From contig OX030957.1 of the NCBI GenBank assembly GCA_943735955.1, forward strand, positions 325,001 to 389,000: 64,000 nucleotides of DNA, written 5' to 3'. A model generated the notes under the pieces. It searched no databases. It worked only from the letters and a program-made list of their open reading frames with translations, and was not told the origin of the DNA. Shown piece after piece: positions 1 to 45,446 of the stretch; position 1 is the stretch's first letter; each line of letters begins with the position of its first letter. A program made the translations under genes and the position numbers. This DNA is from Piscicola geometra. Lineage: Eukaryota; Annelida; Clitellata; Hirudinida; Piscicolidae.

Positions 1-32586
<32,586 letters not shown>

Positions 32587-33645
32587 ACGAGGCAGCTTGT
32601 GTTTTGATCGGTGGGTGGTGGTATGGAGGAGAAGGAGGAAGAGGAGGGTGAGAGTGAGGAGGAGGGTGAGGAAGAGGGTGAGGATGGAAAAAAGAAGGAG
32701 GAAAAAGATGAAACTTATAAAAAAACTTATTTTACTAAAAATTGTGTAGCCTATTTGTCGACGTTGCTGTGTTGTTGTACTTGTTAATGAGTCTTCGCGT
32801 TAGATTGTATGGTCTGCTTGCAGATGTTTAGAGTCAATCCTGTCGACATTAACTTTGTAAGCTAGACTGGTTTATACGGTTTACTTGAAGACAGCCTCGA
32901 AGCATAATTTATATTGTCAGGAAAGTGTCGAGTCATTGAAGTGAGGTTAACGCTTTCTTCCGCCGCCATTAATTTTTGTACGCCTTGAAATCAATATTTC
33001 TTACAATGTCCACTAGTGAGTCGAAATAATTATATTTAAATAGGAATTTAGCGTCTTTGTATTTTATTTTTCATTTAAAGTGTTCGCCTCTTCTATTTTA
33101 TTTCTCAATTGCCATTTTCAGAGAATATTCATCTTGTTATTATAATATTCAAGCCGATCAAAACATTCGTTTTTGTTGAATATATTTCTAATCATTTCTT
33201 CAATGTTCATTTCATAACTTAGGATTTACTGTAACTATATTATTTTTAATAATAAAAGTAAGCCCTTAAAAATGATTTTATTGATTTCTTTTATATAAAT
33301 ATAAATTATAATTGATCGGGTGGGTTGATCAAATTGACCAGTGGTTTGTTGAATTTTGTTTGGTGGGTTGTTATGGGAATTCAACTTATTCAATTACTCA
33401 ATTCCTACTATTTTTTTCTACTACAATTTAATAAAATCCCAAAATTAATGGGAAATTTCATTTATAAATATTTTGTTCACAATTTACGTTAAAAATTCAT
33501 TCAATTTTTTTAAATTAATCTAAATAATTTACTGAATTAACTTTTAAACATTATATTCCACTTAGTTGGTTTTAAATAAAATAATGTAACTTCCTGGTGA
33601 AGTATTCTACTCATCTTTAAATACCTTAAAATTTGTTGGTTAAAA
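32587..33645. other. BLTP1 3' UTR and BLTP1-MITD1 intergenic spacer
   Basis: AT-rich, no convincing ORF. A GAG/GAA-rich purine tract lies at 32624-32710. The spacer must hold the end of BLTP1 and the promoter of MITD1; I see no clear TATA box. Confidence 0.6.
33251..33256 (+). terminator. Candidate BLTP1 polyadenylation signal AATAAA
   Basis: AATAAA about 665 bp after the BLTP1 stop and about 390 bp before the MITD1 start. It is a candidate from motif only. Confidence 0.35.
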
Positions 33646-36160
33646 ATGACAAATTCTCTAGCTGGTTTCGATTTCGTGATAATACTCAAAAGGGCAGTAG
33701 AGTATGATGAACAGTGCAAATACAAAGAGGCCTTGATGAACTATGAGAATGGGCTTGAACTCATGTTTAAATCAATGAAAGGTAAGCATATGAATATGCA
33801 TTTCAATTTGAAGAAAGAGCGCTATAGGAATCTATTTGATTGATTGAATTTTTTATTTGAATTTTTGGTTAGCAGCTGCCATCTTGGCAGCCGCTTTAAC
33901 CGTAATGATTTTGTTAAATAGTTTGTCTTCTTATCTAATAATTTAGTTTTTTTTTAATTTCAAATAATTATAGTAATCATAATTTATATCTTTTCTTGTT
34001 TTCTGGTTTTAAATTTATCTTGCTCTCGGAATTAAAATCTTCAACCAATAACTGTCTAACGGACTACAATAAAAACTTATTTTAAAAGGAAGAAGTGCCA
34101 AGGCCTCAAATTGAGCACTAATGCAGAGTTTGCAAGAACCCACTGGCTACCTACTGCACAAGGCAGATGAGCTCTGCAGATGAAGGACAGACTGTTAGAA
34201 CGAATCTTCAATACATGACTGTGTTTATGAAGAAGTGCCAGGGCCTCAATTTGAACACCAGTGCACAGCTTGCAAGCACCCACTGGCTACTTACTTCACA
34301 AGGCAAATGAGCTCTGCAGATGAAGGACAGACTGTCAGAACGAATCTTCTACACATGACTGTTTATGTCTATTATCTATTGAAAACTGACGTATTAGACA
34401 ATTATTACTTTACTTAGATGACCCTTCTTTAAAGATGTCCATATATTTAAAACTCATCACCTCCTTATTTAACTACTTCTATATCATTATTTACTTTTCG
34501 TACGGATCTGAAGACATATCTGTTTAACAAATTCATTTACCAGCGCTCTTGAATTTGAGGAAAGAGCGCTATAGAAATTGATTTGATTGATTGATTGATT
34601 GATGAGCAATTAAAAAATAATATTTTACTAATAGATTTTTAATTTAATGTTGAAATAACTATAATTATTAATTTTTAATGGATTAATTATCCACTGTTGT
34701 GAAGACTGCTCTAATGTAACAACAAGAAACCACATGCGCGACAAGTTTACTGATTACATGAAAAGAGCAGAGTATTTGAAGAATATCATCAAAAGAGGTT
34801 AAATCATATCTATCTAAGTTAAGTTTTAATAAAATATTGTTATAAGAATTTTTTTAAAACAATTCATTAATTAATGAAAAGAACCTATTAAATTATGAAA
34901 TCAATTAATATAAAATAAACTGAAATACATTAAATTTCAATAGACACATAAACTTTTTTCAACTGCTTCAAAAATGGATCAAAACTATGTCTTATTCAAC
35001 TGAAACCATTTATTAAATTTGCCTCAAGACAACGACTACAAGTCCGAAGTGATCCAGATCAACAACGACGCCACAGGATTCAGTTATGACTGCTTGTTTG
35101 GCAAGTACCTGGATGAGAGGGTCACTGAAGTCGAAGTGTTCGATCCTTACATCCGAGCTCACCATCAGGTCACTCTTTCAGGCATGATGATTGTGGTAGT
35201 GGTTATGATATCCCAATAATTAACTGTTTAATTTATTAAAAAAAGTTTATATAATTTGAAATAATGTTACAATACATTAATTAAAGTGTTCTAGTTGTGT
35301 ATTTTTCATCTATTCTGTACTTTACTAATTATGCTATTTTTCATATATTTACCATAAAAGTTGGCATTTTGTTACAGATATTGAACCTGGTGAGGTTTTG
35401 TGAACTTCTAATACAGAAAACCAAGGTACACAGCATCTGTGTGACCACCAGTCAAGACGAATCAGCCGTTGGTTGTTGTTGTTGTTGTTGTTGCATTCAA
35501 CATACTTTAAAGTTTAACATCAACATTCAACATGCTTTATACAATAAAGTTTATAGTAACGTAATGTAGAAATTAAATTTGTAATTTTAAATCAATATGA
35601 TTTTATTTATTCATTTTAAATATTAATTTTTTCCATTTCTTTAAATGAGATTTTAAAAACGCAAGAGGTAACCATCTTTTGTAAACGCTGCCATTCGGCT
35701 CAGAACTCGAAGAACCAAGGACAGCGTCTGAGCGAACTGGCGAGCAGTCTGAAGGCCTTCAACGTCGACTTGACAGTGAAAATGTCGCAAACACTGCACG
35801 ACAGGGAAATCAGGTAGGTGAGAACGACTTTTGAAATTAAATTTATAAATTCATCTATATTATGTATTTAAATTATATATATAAAATAGGTCATATTTAA
35901 GAATAAAAGTTTTAATTACTCCTCAAAACTATACAATTTGATTTTAAACTTTATTTTCTCACTTTTACAACCACCATCATCTTAATCTTCGTCCCCACAT
36001 CAGGTTAAACAACGGCTGGACGATAAAGGTGGGCAGGGGTTTAGACTACTTCAAAGCGCCTGAGACTGCCTTCTGCGTGGGCGCTTGTGACATGCAGTTG
36101 CGCAAGTGCCACGAAACCACCGTCAACATCTTCCACCACAACTCAGTTTCAACTTCTTGA
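33646..36160 (+). CDS. MITD1: MITD1, MIT domain-containing protein 1 (complete, 6 coding exons, 241 aa)
   Basis: MITD1 binds ESCRT-III subunits through its N-terminal MIT domain and membranes through a C-terminal PLD-like domain; it stabilises the midbody during abscission. Coding exons: 33646-33781, 34705-34797, 35029-35168, 35378-35467, 35704-35813, 36004-36160. They total 726 nt with all phases consistent. Residues 10-80 form the MIT helices ([20 protein letters not shown], then [20 protein letters not shown]). The rest is the MIT_C domain: [46 protein letters not shown] and [10 protein letters not shown]. Human MITD1 is about 249 aa, so this copy is full length. The start ATG is followed by the usual short leader before the first helix. 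The exon 4 donor (GCC then GTTGGT) was chosen by phase. The gene lies 1.06 kb downstream of BLTP1 on the same strand. Confidence 0.97.
33795..33845 (+). mobile_element. LINE/SINE 3' tail fragment in MITD1 intron 1
   Basis: GAAGAAAGAGCGCTATAGGA followed by TTGATTGATTGA. It matches the tail at 34550-34605 over about 40 bp and begins only about 15 bases after the exon 1 donor. Confidence 0.65.
34091..34367 (+). repeat. 139-bp tandem duplication in MITD1 intron 1
   Basis: Two diverged copies, starting at 34091 and 34230, both with AAGAAGTGCC, GGCCTCAA, CCCACTGGCTAC and GATGAAGGACAGACTGT. Copies differ at about 10-15% of positions plus small indels. It has no coding potential that I recognise; it may be part of a repeat family. 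Confidence 0.85.
34480..34605 (+). mobile_element. LINE 3' terminus in MITD1 intron 1
   Basis: Encodes a remnant [14 protein letters not shown] then a stop, the same ending as the LINE at 37620 (LKTYLFGT). GAGCGCTATAGAAATT and TGAT/TTGA repeats follow. This is the typical 3' end of a CR1/L2-like element that primes on a simple-repeat tail. Confidence 0.78.
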
Positions 36161-36780
36161 CACACTTTTATCTCCTTCAGTGTAAATGTCTCCATTCGGT
36201 CCCGTCCTTGATTGTTTTGTCTTTGTTTAGTACCAAGTTATTGTATTATTTTACTATTTTAACTAAAGATTCATATAGCTAACACTGACTTTTCGAAAAC
36301 CCTATATTTTTCAATTAAATCTAAAGACCTTTACATTTTATTACCGCGAAATTTTCTACAATAGATGAAGCATGCAATATGCACATTTATATGCTGCAGA
36401 AGATAACTTTCAAAGCTTCAGGCTTGAAGATTTAGAATAAATTTTGCATATTTTATATCCTGTATTTTTTATGTTTATTTCAGTTTTATAGTTTAACATA
36501 ACTAAGTTGTTATATTTGAGTCAAAAAGCAGCAGAAATTGCTGGCACGATTGAAACTTCCTCCACAGAATGTTACCAAAAAGTGCTGGAAAATGTATCTT
36601 TCGTCTGCTTATGTATCAACAAATGGCAATTAATCATTCCTAATCATCAACTGAGACGAATACACCAAGGGCACCGATGCAAACACGCGAGACGGACTTT
36701 CGGTGCCTGACTCTATTAAAGAGTTACTGACTGAAGAGTTCATTTTAGTCACTTAGATACATTTATAAATAATTAAATTC
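36161..36780. other. MITD1 3' UTR and flank
   Basis: AT-rich. An AATAAA at 36436-36441, 276 bp after the stop, is a reasonable polyadenylation signal. A 67-codon ORF at 36507-36710 has no recognised motif. Confidence 0.5.
36436..36441 (+). terminator. Candidate MITD1 polyadenylation signal AATAAA
   Basis: First canonical hexamer after the MITD1 stop, followed by T-rich sequence. Confidence 0.5.
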
Positions 36781-36914
36781 TAATGAAATGCGGAAGATCA
36801 ATGTTGAGACCTGGTAACCAAGCTCTCAAGCCAAACCCTATCATTTTCGTTGTCAACAGGTTTTTGAGAGCGAAAAAGATCACTGCAAATATGCAAGCCC
36901 CACAAAGGCTTATG

Positions 36915-37201
36915 AATCAGGCGATCTGTTTGTTGGCGACAGGTGCCAGAGAGACTGTCTCCAGGGACACCAAGACCATGGCTGAGTGCCTCGCTCAGGA
37001 AACTTTTGAATCGTGATGTGCATATTTGCTTGTTTCAGTCCAAGTCAACGCTTCTGAAGTAATTGCCCAATTTTTAACTAATAATTTTAAAATTTTAAAA
37101 GTTCTTTAAAAATAGTTTCTTCGTTTAGTTTTCTTAAACTTTGAAACTCGTAGGCCTTCAAGAAGAATGCTGAGCTTAAGAGAGTTGTCTTGTCAAAGAG
37201 A
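36915..37201 (+). pseudogene. Degenerate ribosomal protein S5 (uS7) fragment
   Basis: The core 36915-37004 reads NQAICLLATGARETVSRDTK and MAECLAQET. This aligns with the uS7 C-terminal segment NQAIWLLCTGARE...KTIAECLADE. A second piece at 37154-37201 (AFKKNAELKRVVLSKR) resembles the uS7 C-terminus AIKKKDELERVAKSNR. The two are in frame with each other's family order but are separated by about 150 bp with stops. The N-terminal two-thirds of uS7 is not visible. I read it as a decayed retrocopy or gene relic; a phase-compatible intron between the pieces was not found. Confidence 0.6.
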
Positions 37202-37284
37202 TGCTTTTGTGCAGCAGAAACGTCATCTCATGTACGATACTGACGTCTGAAATTGTAATGATTGCATAATAAAAATAAATAAAA

Positions 37285-37695
37285 CATAAAACCTAAGTTT
37301 TCTCACATTTCTCCTTATCTTCGTTTGTTACATTGGCTACCTTTGAGATCTAGAGTGACTTTTAAAATATGCCTAAATATGTTTAAAATTCATAACTGTA
37401 ATGCTCCAATCTATCTTAAAAATCTAATTAAACAACCCCCTAAATCTGGTCTAAGATCATCCACCTTTAATCGTTCTTTTCGTTTTCCAGTTAAACACTC
37501 TTTTGCTAAACGTTCTTTTTCTTACTGTGGTCCTCTTTTATGGAATTCTTTACCTTCTTCTTTAACTTCAACTAAGTCACTCATAACTTTCCGTCGAGGC
37601 CTGAAGACGTACTTGTTTGGGACGTGATGGCTGAGCGCTTTTGTTCACTTAGTAAAGGGCGCTATACAAATTATTAGTGATTGATTGATTGATTG
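37285..37695 (+). mobile_element. 5'-truncated CR1/L2-like LINE, RT ORF C-terminus intact to its stop
   Basis: Open from about 37285 to the TGA at 37625-37627. It reads HISPYLRLLHWLPLRSRVTF, then APIYLKNLI, LRSSTF, RSFSYCGPLLWNSLPSSL and FRRGLKTYLFGT. LHWLP and WNSLP are hallmark motifs of the C-terminal end of non-LTR reverse transcriptases. The 3' UTR is about 60 bp with GGGCGCTATACAAATTATTA and ends in (TGAT)n around 37675-37695. No frameshift is visible, so the insertion is fairly young. Upstream of 37280 the frame closes (TAA), marking the 5' truncation. Confidence 0.9.
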
Positions 37696-37699
37696 ATCA

Positions 37700-40600
37700 T
37701 TAGAAAGTTTAAATGATTTTTAATGTATTTTAAAAGCTTTTTTTATTAAAAAAACTTAGGTTACTACCGTAAAAGACCAATAGACTCACACATTTAAAAA
37801 TATTTTTTTCTCAAATTTACTTAAATAAAGGCATTTTTTAAACTAATTCCAAAAATACTAAATGTATGAATATTGAAGTTTTCGCCCATTAGTCTTTCTA
37901 TTATTAGTCAAATTGAATTATTCATAAAATTTAAAAGAATCATTTACGAGTATTATTATTGTTCACTACAATTACCACCATAGAAATCTAGTTTCTAAAA
38001 TTTATTTCCAAACTAAAAACCGAAATTTTTTTTTTGCAAATTGTAAGTGTCCGAAAAATTTGCTATTTTGCGTTAATTAGGTTTTCTTGAAGAGGTATTT
38101 AACAAAAGTTTCCGACGTAAAAAGAGTTCCTAAAATAGTTGGAATTTAAATGCAAATGCTGCAAAGTAAAGAAATCGCATGGACTCTCTTGTGACAAAAG
38201 TATATTTTTATTCGAATTTGAACTTAGGAAAAGGTTATTCGAAGTTTACAGTGCTACAATTCAATGCAATAACGATTATTTTCAAGTTGACATCAACTCA
38301 AAAGACAACATATAAAATTATTTTTTAAAATTTCTATTCCGACAAAATTAATGAAATAAAACCTTTAAATTTAAAAATTTCAATAATAATTTGTTCTTAA
38401 TTATGCCGACATGATCTAATTAATCTTCTAAATTGGTTTTAATCTTACCATCTCATCCGCTATATTTCATTTGCAGTTGATTTATGCATTTCCAGTTTGA
38501 ATTATTTTAAATTTCTTTTTTTTATCCTTTTAAGCATGTTAACTTGGATTAAGGAAATCAACTTTTACCAAAATAATGAACATTTAAATACATTTCATAG
38601 TAAATCTCTGAAAACACGCTAAAATGCCACATTCCTAAGAGTTCTATTTCAGAGTCACTTCAAAGAAAGTAAGAAGATCTGCGGAGATGGCACTACGGCT
38701 AATTATACACGTATGTATTCTGCATGCTCCGAGGATGCCTGTGAAGTGTGGAAGCATGAGAAATGCGCAGAAAGACACAATATCTCGGGAGCTCGAGTAG
38801 CATCAAGCAGCGCTCATTAGGAAGCTTTAAAAGATGAAACTCTCGTTCTTCACGGACATCATGAAGAATTTGAGTATTTTATTTATGAATTATTAACGTG
38901 AAATGTGACTTTTTAATTTGTTTATCATTTAAATTTATTCGTGTTTTTTAACGTGATAAACAGAAAATGATAGAGAAAGAACACATTTTAAGGCGCAAAC
39001 TTAACTACCAGCGATCATCAAAATAAAAGCCATAAAAACTAATTTCAATTCTTAAAGCTGTAAAATTAATCTTTTAAATCAATTTAATGTTGCGTGGAAA
39101 ATCATGAAACGACGTTGCACCAGGAGTCTCACGGGCGAGAGCTTGGAAAGAGAAAGTAATTCGCGTTGAGTGGAACTTACAAATATTGCACCTAATCAGC
39201 GTGAAATAGGTCACAAGTAAAGGTCAGCACCCTAAACGTCAAAACTAATTTATGCATAACTTTAATTCTTGTCAGCACATCGCCCTTGCTATTCAACAAG
39301 GCAGAAGGCCGCGTGTAATGGCAGGCTGTGACTTATTGCGATTGCCATGCACTCACTTCAAAAAGACTATTTTCAAAACCATTATTTTCAAAATTAGCTT
39401 TTTAAATTCAATCTTTAAATTTGATTTAATTAATTAACTTACTTAGTCAATGAAAACTTAATAAACAAACTTTTCTCATGGCATATATTATATGATAGAA
39501 AATTATGATAGATATGAAGAAGACTTGAGTTCTGAGAAGCAGTTAGAATGGTCTTCAAAGACTGACGAAGCCACAACGACCCTTAAGCAGGATAAGTTCC
39601 AATTTCCCGAAGTCTTATGGCGATTTGAACTATAAGGAGCTTTTAATCATTGAAATTCCAAGAGTGCAGCATTAAATAAAGCGGTCAGCAAGGCAAGTTT
39701 TATGGCTGAGATGCGACGTTGCTAGAAGCAGCTTCAAGGCACACACGTTTGGAGAGGGTCTAAGGAGATGATGGAGCACTGACAATTATGTATTTGTGAA
39801 AAAACCTTCTTCGTCACACCACCAAAGATTATGGCTACATGTTCAGTCATAAAACACCTCGCGTTTTTGTAGGTAGTTTATATGTGCGAAGAGACGCCGA
39901 AAGTAGAAAATAATTCGAAAATAATAATTTCTGTCTTTGTTTTAAATAATTCATTGCGCGAATTACTTTTCGAAGATTATATTTTTTCCTGCCATAAATA
40001 AGTGATGCTTTCTTCTTATAATCTACGCAATTATCATCGCGACTGCGTGTCTGTTTTGCGACCAACGCTGATTTGGTTGCATTCCAAGACAGACTTGCGC
40101 CAATTAAGACAGTTTTGTGATCACGCCTATTAAATTTCACAACCGTAAAACACCATGCATAAGACGCACTACTTTTTTTCTTAGTTTTACTCTAAACAAC
40201 GAAAAATTATAGATTTTACAATATTAAAATAGTGGAAAATTTCAAAATAAATTGCTATTCATTGTTTCTTGAAATGTTTTTCGCATTTTTTGTCTTTGAC
40301 AAAACGAGTACGCTTCCAAGGCAGATCCGTAAATGCAAGACTTCTTCAGTATTCTTCAGATATTCAACTGCAAAGTCTTTCGGATCATTTTGGCATTTTG
40401 CAGCCAATAAATCCGACTTACACTCTAACCCGATTTAAGTCGCTTTCGATGCCACAAATTATGGGCACATATATACGGCCATGCACACGGCGCACGCATG
40501 TATATAAGTGGCGGGTAGGTGTGAAGAGGGATATATCCTTTGGTGATGCCTCCAATGCTTGGGATCGGTGGAGCGAAGTTGACGGATGAGGTGTAATAAA

Positions 40601-43600
40601 GCGGCAGTGTGCAGTGCTTTATAACGTTGCTATGCACTTCTAAAGCGATACATTAGATGCGTGCTTTGACGATCCGTCATAAAATCTAATAACAGTTCAG
40701 TGATGAAAAGTTTGACTTTTAAAGAGATGTTGAACGTTTTTGCTATGAAAACTTCCTCAGATTGCTGAGTGAGGCATGGTTGCCTGTTCGATGAGAAACA
40801 AAAGAAACATTCTCGAGACTGTCAACTTGTTTGCTGAGAAATTTAACTTTTATAAAAACAGCTGAATAATAAATCAATAGAATCACTTCGTCTAATTTAA
40901 TTGTTATAAATAAAATTAAAAAGTTGGAAAAAAGTTATAAAAATGAAAGAAAATAAAAAGACCCGGAAAGAAGAAAAATATTTAATATTCTGAAAGCCTA
41001 AAACCTTATTGCCACGTTTTACTGGAAATAAGCAAAAGCCATGAAAATTGATAAATTTATGGCGTTTCAGTTTTTTTTAGGATTCCAAATTTTGGCTCTA
41101 ACCGTAAATTTCAACACAGCCTTAAAAGAACCTCCACTCGCAGGTTAGATAAAGTAACATTAAATGTTAAGCTAAAATTTAAATGGAATAATGCGCTACA
41201 GAGTGTTTGAATAACAATTTGCCTCGTTTATTTCCTGTCTTTTGTTTAATATATCTTTTGTTAAGACCCATTTTCTACTTATCAACGTCTAAATTGACAT
41301 TCTAAATATAGCATTAATTATGGTTTTAGGTCTGAAATTATCTTCTTTTTTTTCAAAATCTTTTTGAATATTTTTTGAAATGTAAAATTTGTTCATCAAA
41401 AAAACATTTTTGAAATAGAAAAAATAGTTTGAAAAAAGAAAGTTTTAAAAATTTATTAAAATATGATTTTTGTTTTTAAATTATAAAAAGATGAAAGAAA
41501 CTGAGAGCGGCTTGTTTCAAATTGTCATTAATTTTTGTTCACTGTTTAAACTTATTTTCTACATTTTGGGCTTGTACCTGACCATTCCTAGGATTAACAG
41601 AGATATGCTAATGCAAACACCGAATGTTTTCAGCGGCCATTCTTCATTTATCTACCTTTGCATACACCGCCCAACTATCAGAAATTATGTGATTTCCCGC
41701 TAGAATATCTTTTTAAATAAGAGACTGCAGTCTCACGCCTCTTGAAACCTTCACCAAGAGCACTTTCCGCTGAGTCGCTCAAGACCATTAAACACCCATT
41801 GCGCCCATGACCTCAGTGATCTTTTTTTGGTGAAAAAACTTTCTTTTATGTATTTCATCGAAGATTGAGTTACTTATTTTTAAAGTTTTCAACCTTTACT
41901 GAGCACTACTTCACCCATCTTTCACACTCATTACGTATGAGTTCACACTAGTTGCCCACTAGGACACGACTTCCATGCTGACTTCATGTCTCATAATGAA
42001 GCCTTTCACGGAACCAACAGAACCCTTCAATCACATTTCAGAGCTAAGCCGACTGCTACATTTTCCCTTAGACCACCTTCTGCCGTCAATGCATCTTTGG
42101 CATACAAAGTGTCCATAGTGCAGGGTATCGTGTGAGAACTAAGATTCAATGTAGTCCTGCCAAACCGACCTGCTTATTGCATTTTTCAAACACTAAACTT
42201 TTCTTTTATTTACTGACCGCTTAGAATATCATTAAAAGGTTCCGTTTCTTTGTTTGGTTTACTTGCCATTGTTAATAAAAATTAGACTTTTACATAAATA
42301 ACATTAAAATTTTTGCTAATTTTTCTACAATTTATTTTTCTAACTAAATAAAATTATTTAACAAAAAAATAGTTTAATTAATTTTATAGATCGGAAAAGT
42401 AGACATAAAATTCAAGATCGAAAACCATCGCAAACCAATATAGCGTGCTTATCTCACCAAACGAAGCATCTTGTCATTCTATTTAGAGCCTTCTGCTCTG
42501 TCATTCGGCACTTTAAATAGCAAGCGACAACTGTCCCATGCCAAACCCACAATGACAATCCTGTCCACCCATGAATAACCACGATCAAGCAAGATTAAAG
42601 AGCAATATGAGTCAAGCTTAGAAAGGATCAAAAAGAGATATTTACGATTCACTAGAAATGGCAGACGCATAAAGGACTTGGAGTTGTGAGAGTCTAATAA
42701 GGCAGTTGATTTCAATTCCCGCTGGTCTCTGAACATGCATATAAGCCATAAAACACATCTTGTTTGAGCTTCATCTGAGGGAACCCTCTCCATCTATTCC
42801 ACGACCACAACAGCAGGTTCATAATCATATCAGCAGCATGATTCCTCCGACACTAATTACCCCAATCGTCGCCATTGCGTTCGTCGCTGTCTCCACAATA
42901 ATTTCTTCATCATTTTCTTTTATCTTCTACTGATTATTATCTACATTTATGTGTCTAAACATCTTCACCACCATTGCCTCCAAAACCCTCTACAGCACCA
43001 ACACCTCCACCAATTTGAGACGTTTGAAAACATTTTAGACATTTTTTTGTGTATAAATAAAAGCATAAAAAAGTATTTTAACATTTAAAAATAAAAGCAT
43101 GAAAAAAATATTTTATAATAATTCTAAAACTACAATTTTTACATATTCGACGTCCTTTGAAAGAATGTTTGAATATAATTTGTGAGAAATCATGTTAAAT
43201 CTTAAACTCTTAAATTGAACCTCTAAGTTTTTTCTGTTTTTCTGGCGCCTTCACAATTCTGCTTTTTATAGAATTAATTTATATTTATTAATAAAAACTC
43301 AAAGCATTCACTGCTTCTGTGGAAGGTTTTCAATATTGGACAACAAAGCAACTAATCTGATAACCCTTTCTATACCAATTTTGGCGTTTAAAATTATTCT
43401 AAAATCCTTCCAAAAAACATTTTTGCATTTTACATAAACGTTTTTTTCAGAACTTTTCAATATAAATTCTTTTAACTCTTTTCCGTCAATTTTATTTTGT
43501 TAATTCTGAAAATACTTTTGAAACTCTTTCAAGCACACTTCTGAGCACTTGAACGACATCAATCCTCAGCATGCACAAGCGTTTCACACTACCCCCAGTC

Positions 43601-44715
43601 TCTGCATCACACCCATCTGCATCTTTTCATCTCAGTTCATAGTCCTTTCCAGCCTTCATTCTCTGCATCACGCCCACACGACAGCTGTCTTCACACTGCG
43701 ACATTTGAGGCGGAGGTGAGCACTAACAGAACAACAGTTGTCACTCAGAAGGGAGTAGACTGTGAGCTGTAATGACTAGTAGGTCTTGTCAATCGTCAGA
43801 CCCCTACTAAGACAATAGCATGAAAACTTGGTGTTAAATATAATTGTTAATTTTTTAAATATATTTTGACTCAAATTCTTTAAGCAAAACTCAGGGCATA
43901 CCCCAGGTGTTTAATTGAGTTAATCAAGCTTTTGGAAAATTCTTGCGAGCATATTGCTTTTTTCCTCCATTTCAAAAGAGCCAATACATAATCCTGAAAT
44001 GGTTGGTGCCTTGTAGCTTTCCAAAAGTACAGAAGCCACATCTTTCTTAGCGCTGTTTCATTCAAAGACGAAAAAAGCACGAAAATGCCAAATGGAAATG
44101 TTTGCAAGTAATATTTTTGAGAAAATTAAAATTAAAGAGAAAAATTGAATTGTCTTTCACAGTTTCAAAATTGGTAATAATTTTCACAAAACCTCCGGAA
44201 AACCTCTGCTTTGAAAATATTCAAAAGTCGTGTTATATATATTCTTGAAATACTTTATGAATTCAATATTGAAATCCGTATTACATAATTAAAAAAATAT
44301 TTTCAAGAAAAAAAAATTCTGTTTCAAAACTTTTAAATTTCATAAATTTTGTGTACAATTTTGTTTAGAATTTTAGATGAAACTTTAAATGATTAAAAAA
44401 TCTTTTATAATTTTTGAAGACTTACAAAATTGAGATAATAAGAAAGGAAATGAGATCGGTGTGATTTGACGCAAGTTGCATTACTGCAGAAAACAAATTG
44501 TATCTCTTTCTTAAGATCTCCCTTGGAGGTAATCTTATCAAAGTTACTTTCGTCAACAACAAAATTCCTTTCAACACTAACCAATTCAATTGAACATTTT
44601 AATAGTTCATCAAAAAACTAAATCGCAAAAAGTCTTTTTGATAAAGATTTTTAAACATTACTAAAAAGAAACATTTTTCGAGGATTCAGAGCTCAGTTCT
44701 GACATATGATGCTGC
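37700..44715. other. AT-rich gene-poor region
   Basis: No gene recognised. Longer ORFs here (39847-40140 minus, 42479-42793 minus, 41470-41703 plus) lack known motifs and splice context. One exon-like stretch at 38653-38820 is listed separately. No organised repeat array is visible until 44725. Confidence 0.6.
38653..38820 (+). other. Possible cysteine-rich terminal exon (55 codons)
   Basis: A good acceptor (TTCTATTTCAG, ending 38652) opens a 55-codon frame closed by TAG. It has four Cys in the pattern C-x14-C-x4-C-x7-C, including CSEDACEVWKHEKC. The C-x2-W-x-H-x2-C core resembles the end of a PHD-type zinc finger. It is GC-richer than its surroundings. I found no partner exons, so this may be chance or the remnant of a gene. 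Confidence 0.25.
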
Positions 44716-44724
44716 GCTCTTTGA

Positions 44725-45013
44725 TTTTGTAGTAGTAGTAGTGGTAGTAGTAGAAGTAGTGGTGGTAGTAGTAGTAGTAGTAGTAGTGGTAGTAGTAGAA
44801 GTAGTGGTGGTAGTAGTAGTAGTAGTGTTGGTAGTAGTAGTAGTAGTGGTAGTAGTAGTAGTAGTAGTGGTGGTAGCAGTAGTAGTAGTGGTAGTAGTAG
44901 TAGTAGTGGTGGTAGTAGTAGTAGTGGTAGTAGTAGTAGTAGTGGTGGTATTAGTAGTAGTAGTGGTGGTAGTAGTAGTGGTAGTAGTAGTAATAGTGGT
45001 AGTAGTAGTAGTA

Positions 45014-45088
<75 letters not shown>

Positions 45089-45095
45089 CAAGTAG
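44725..45095. repeat. (GTA/GTG)n trinucleotide array
   Basis: About 370 bp of TAG/TGG repeats with higher-order blocks of about 40-60 bp. It is intergenic. Confidence 0.96.
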
Positions 45096-45200
45096 GAGCA
45101 GTTCTGCTGGCAGTTTTATATAAACACGAGGAGCATCTTGATCGGAAAGACAAACACACTCGAGAATGGATAAACTTTTGTATGGAATTAATGATTCAAT

Positions 45201-45446
<246 letters not shown>

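Noticed and set aside
37325..37627. 100-aa ORF as a host gene
   Set aside because: LHWLP and WNSLP motifs and a repeat tail identify it as the end of a LINE RT ORF.
39847..40140. 97-aa minus-strand ORF
   Set aside because: Basic but with no family motif; likely chance.
42479..42793. 104-aa minus-strand ORF
   Set aside because: No recognisable domain, ordinary A/T-rich surroundings, no splice context; length is within chance for the region.
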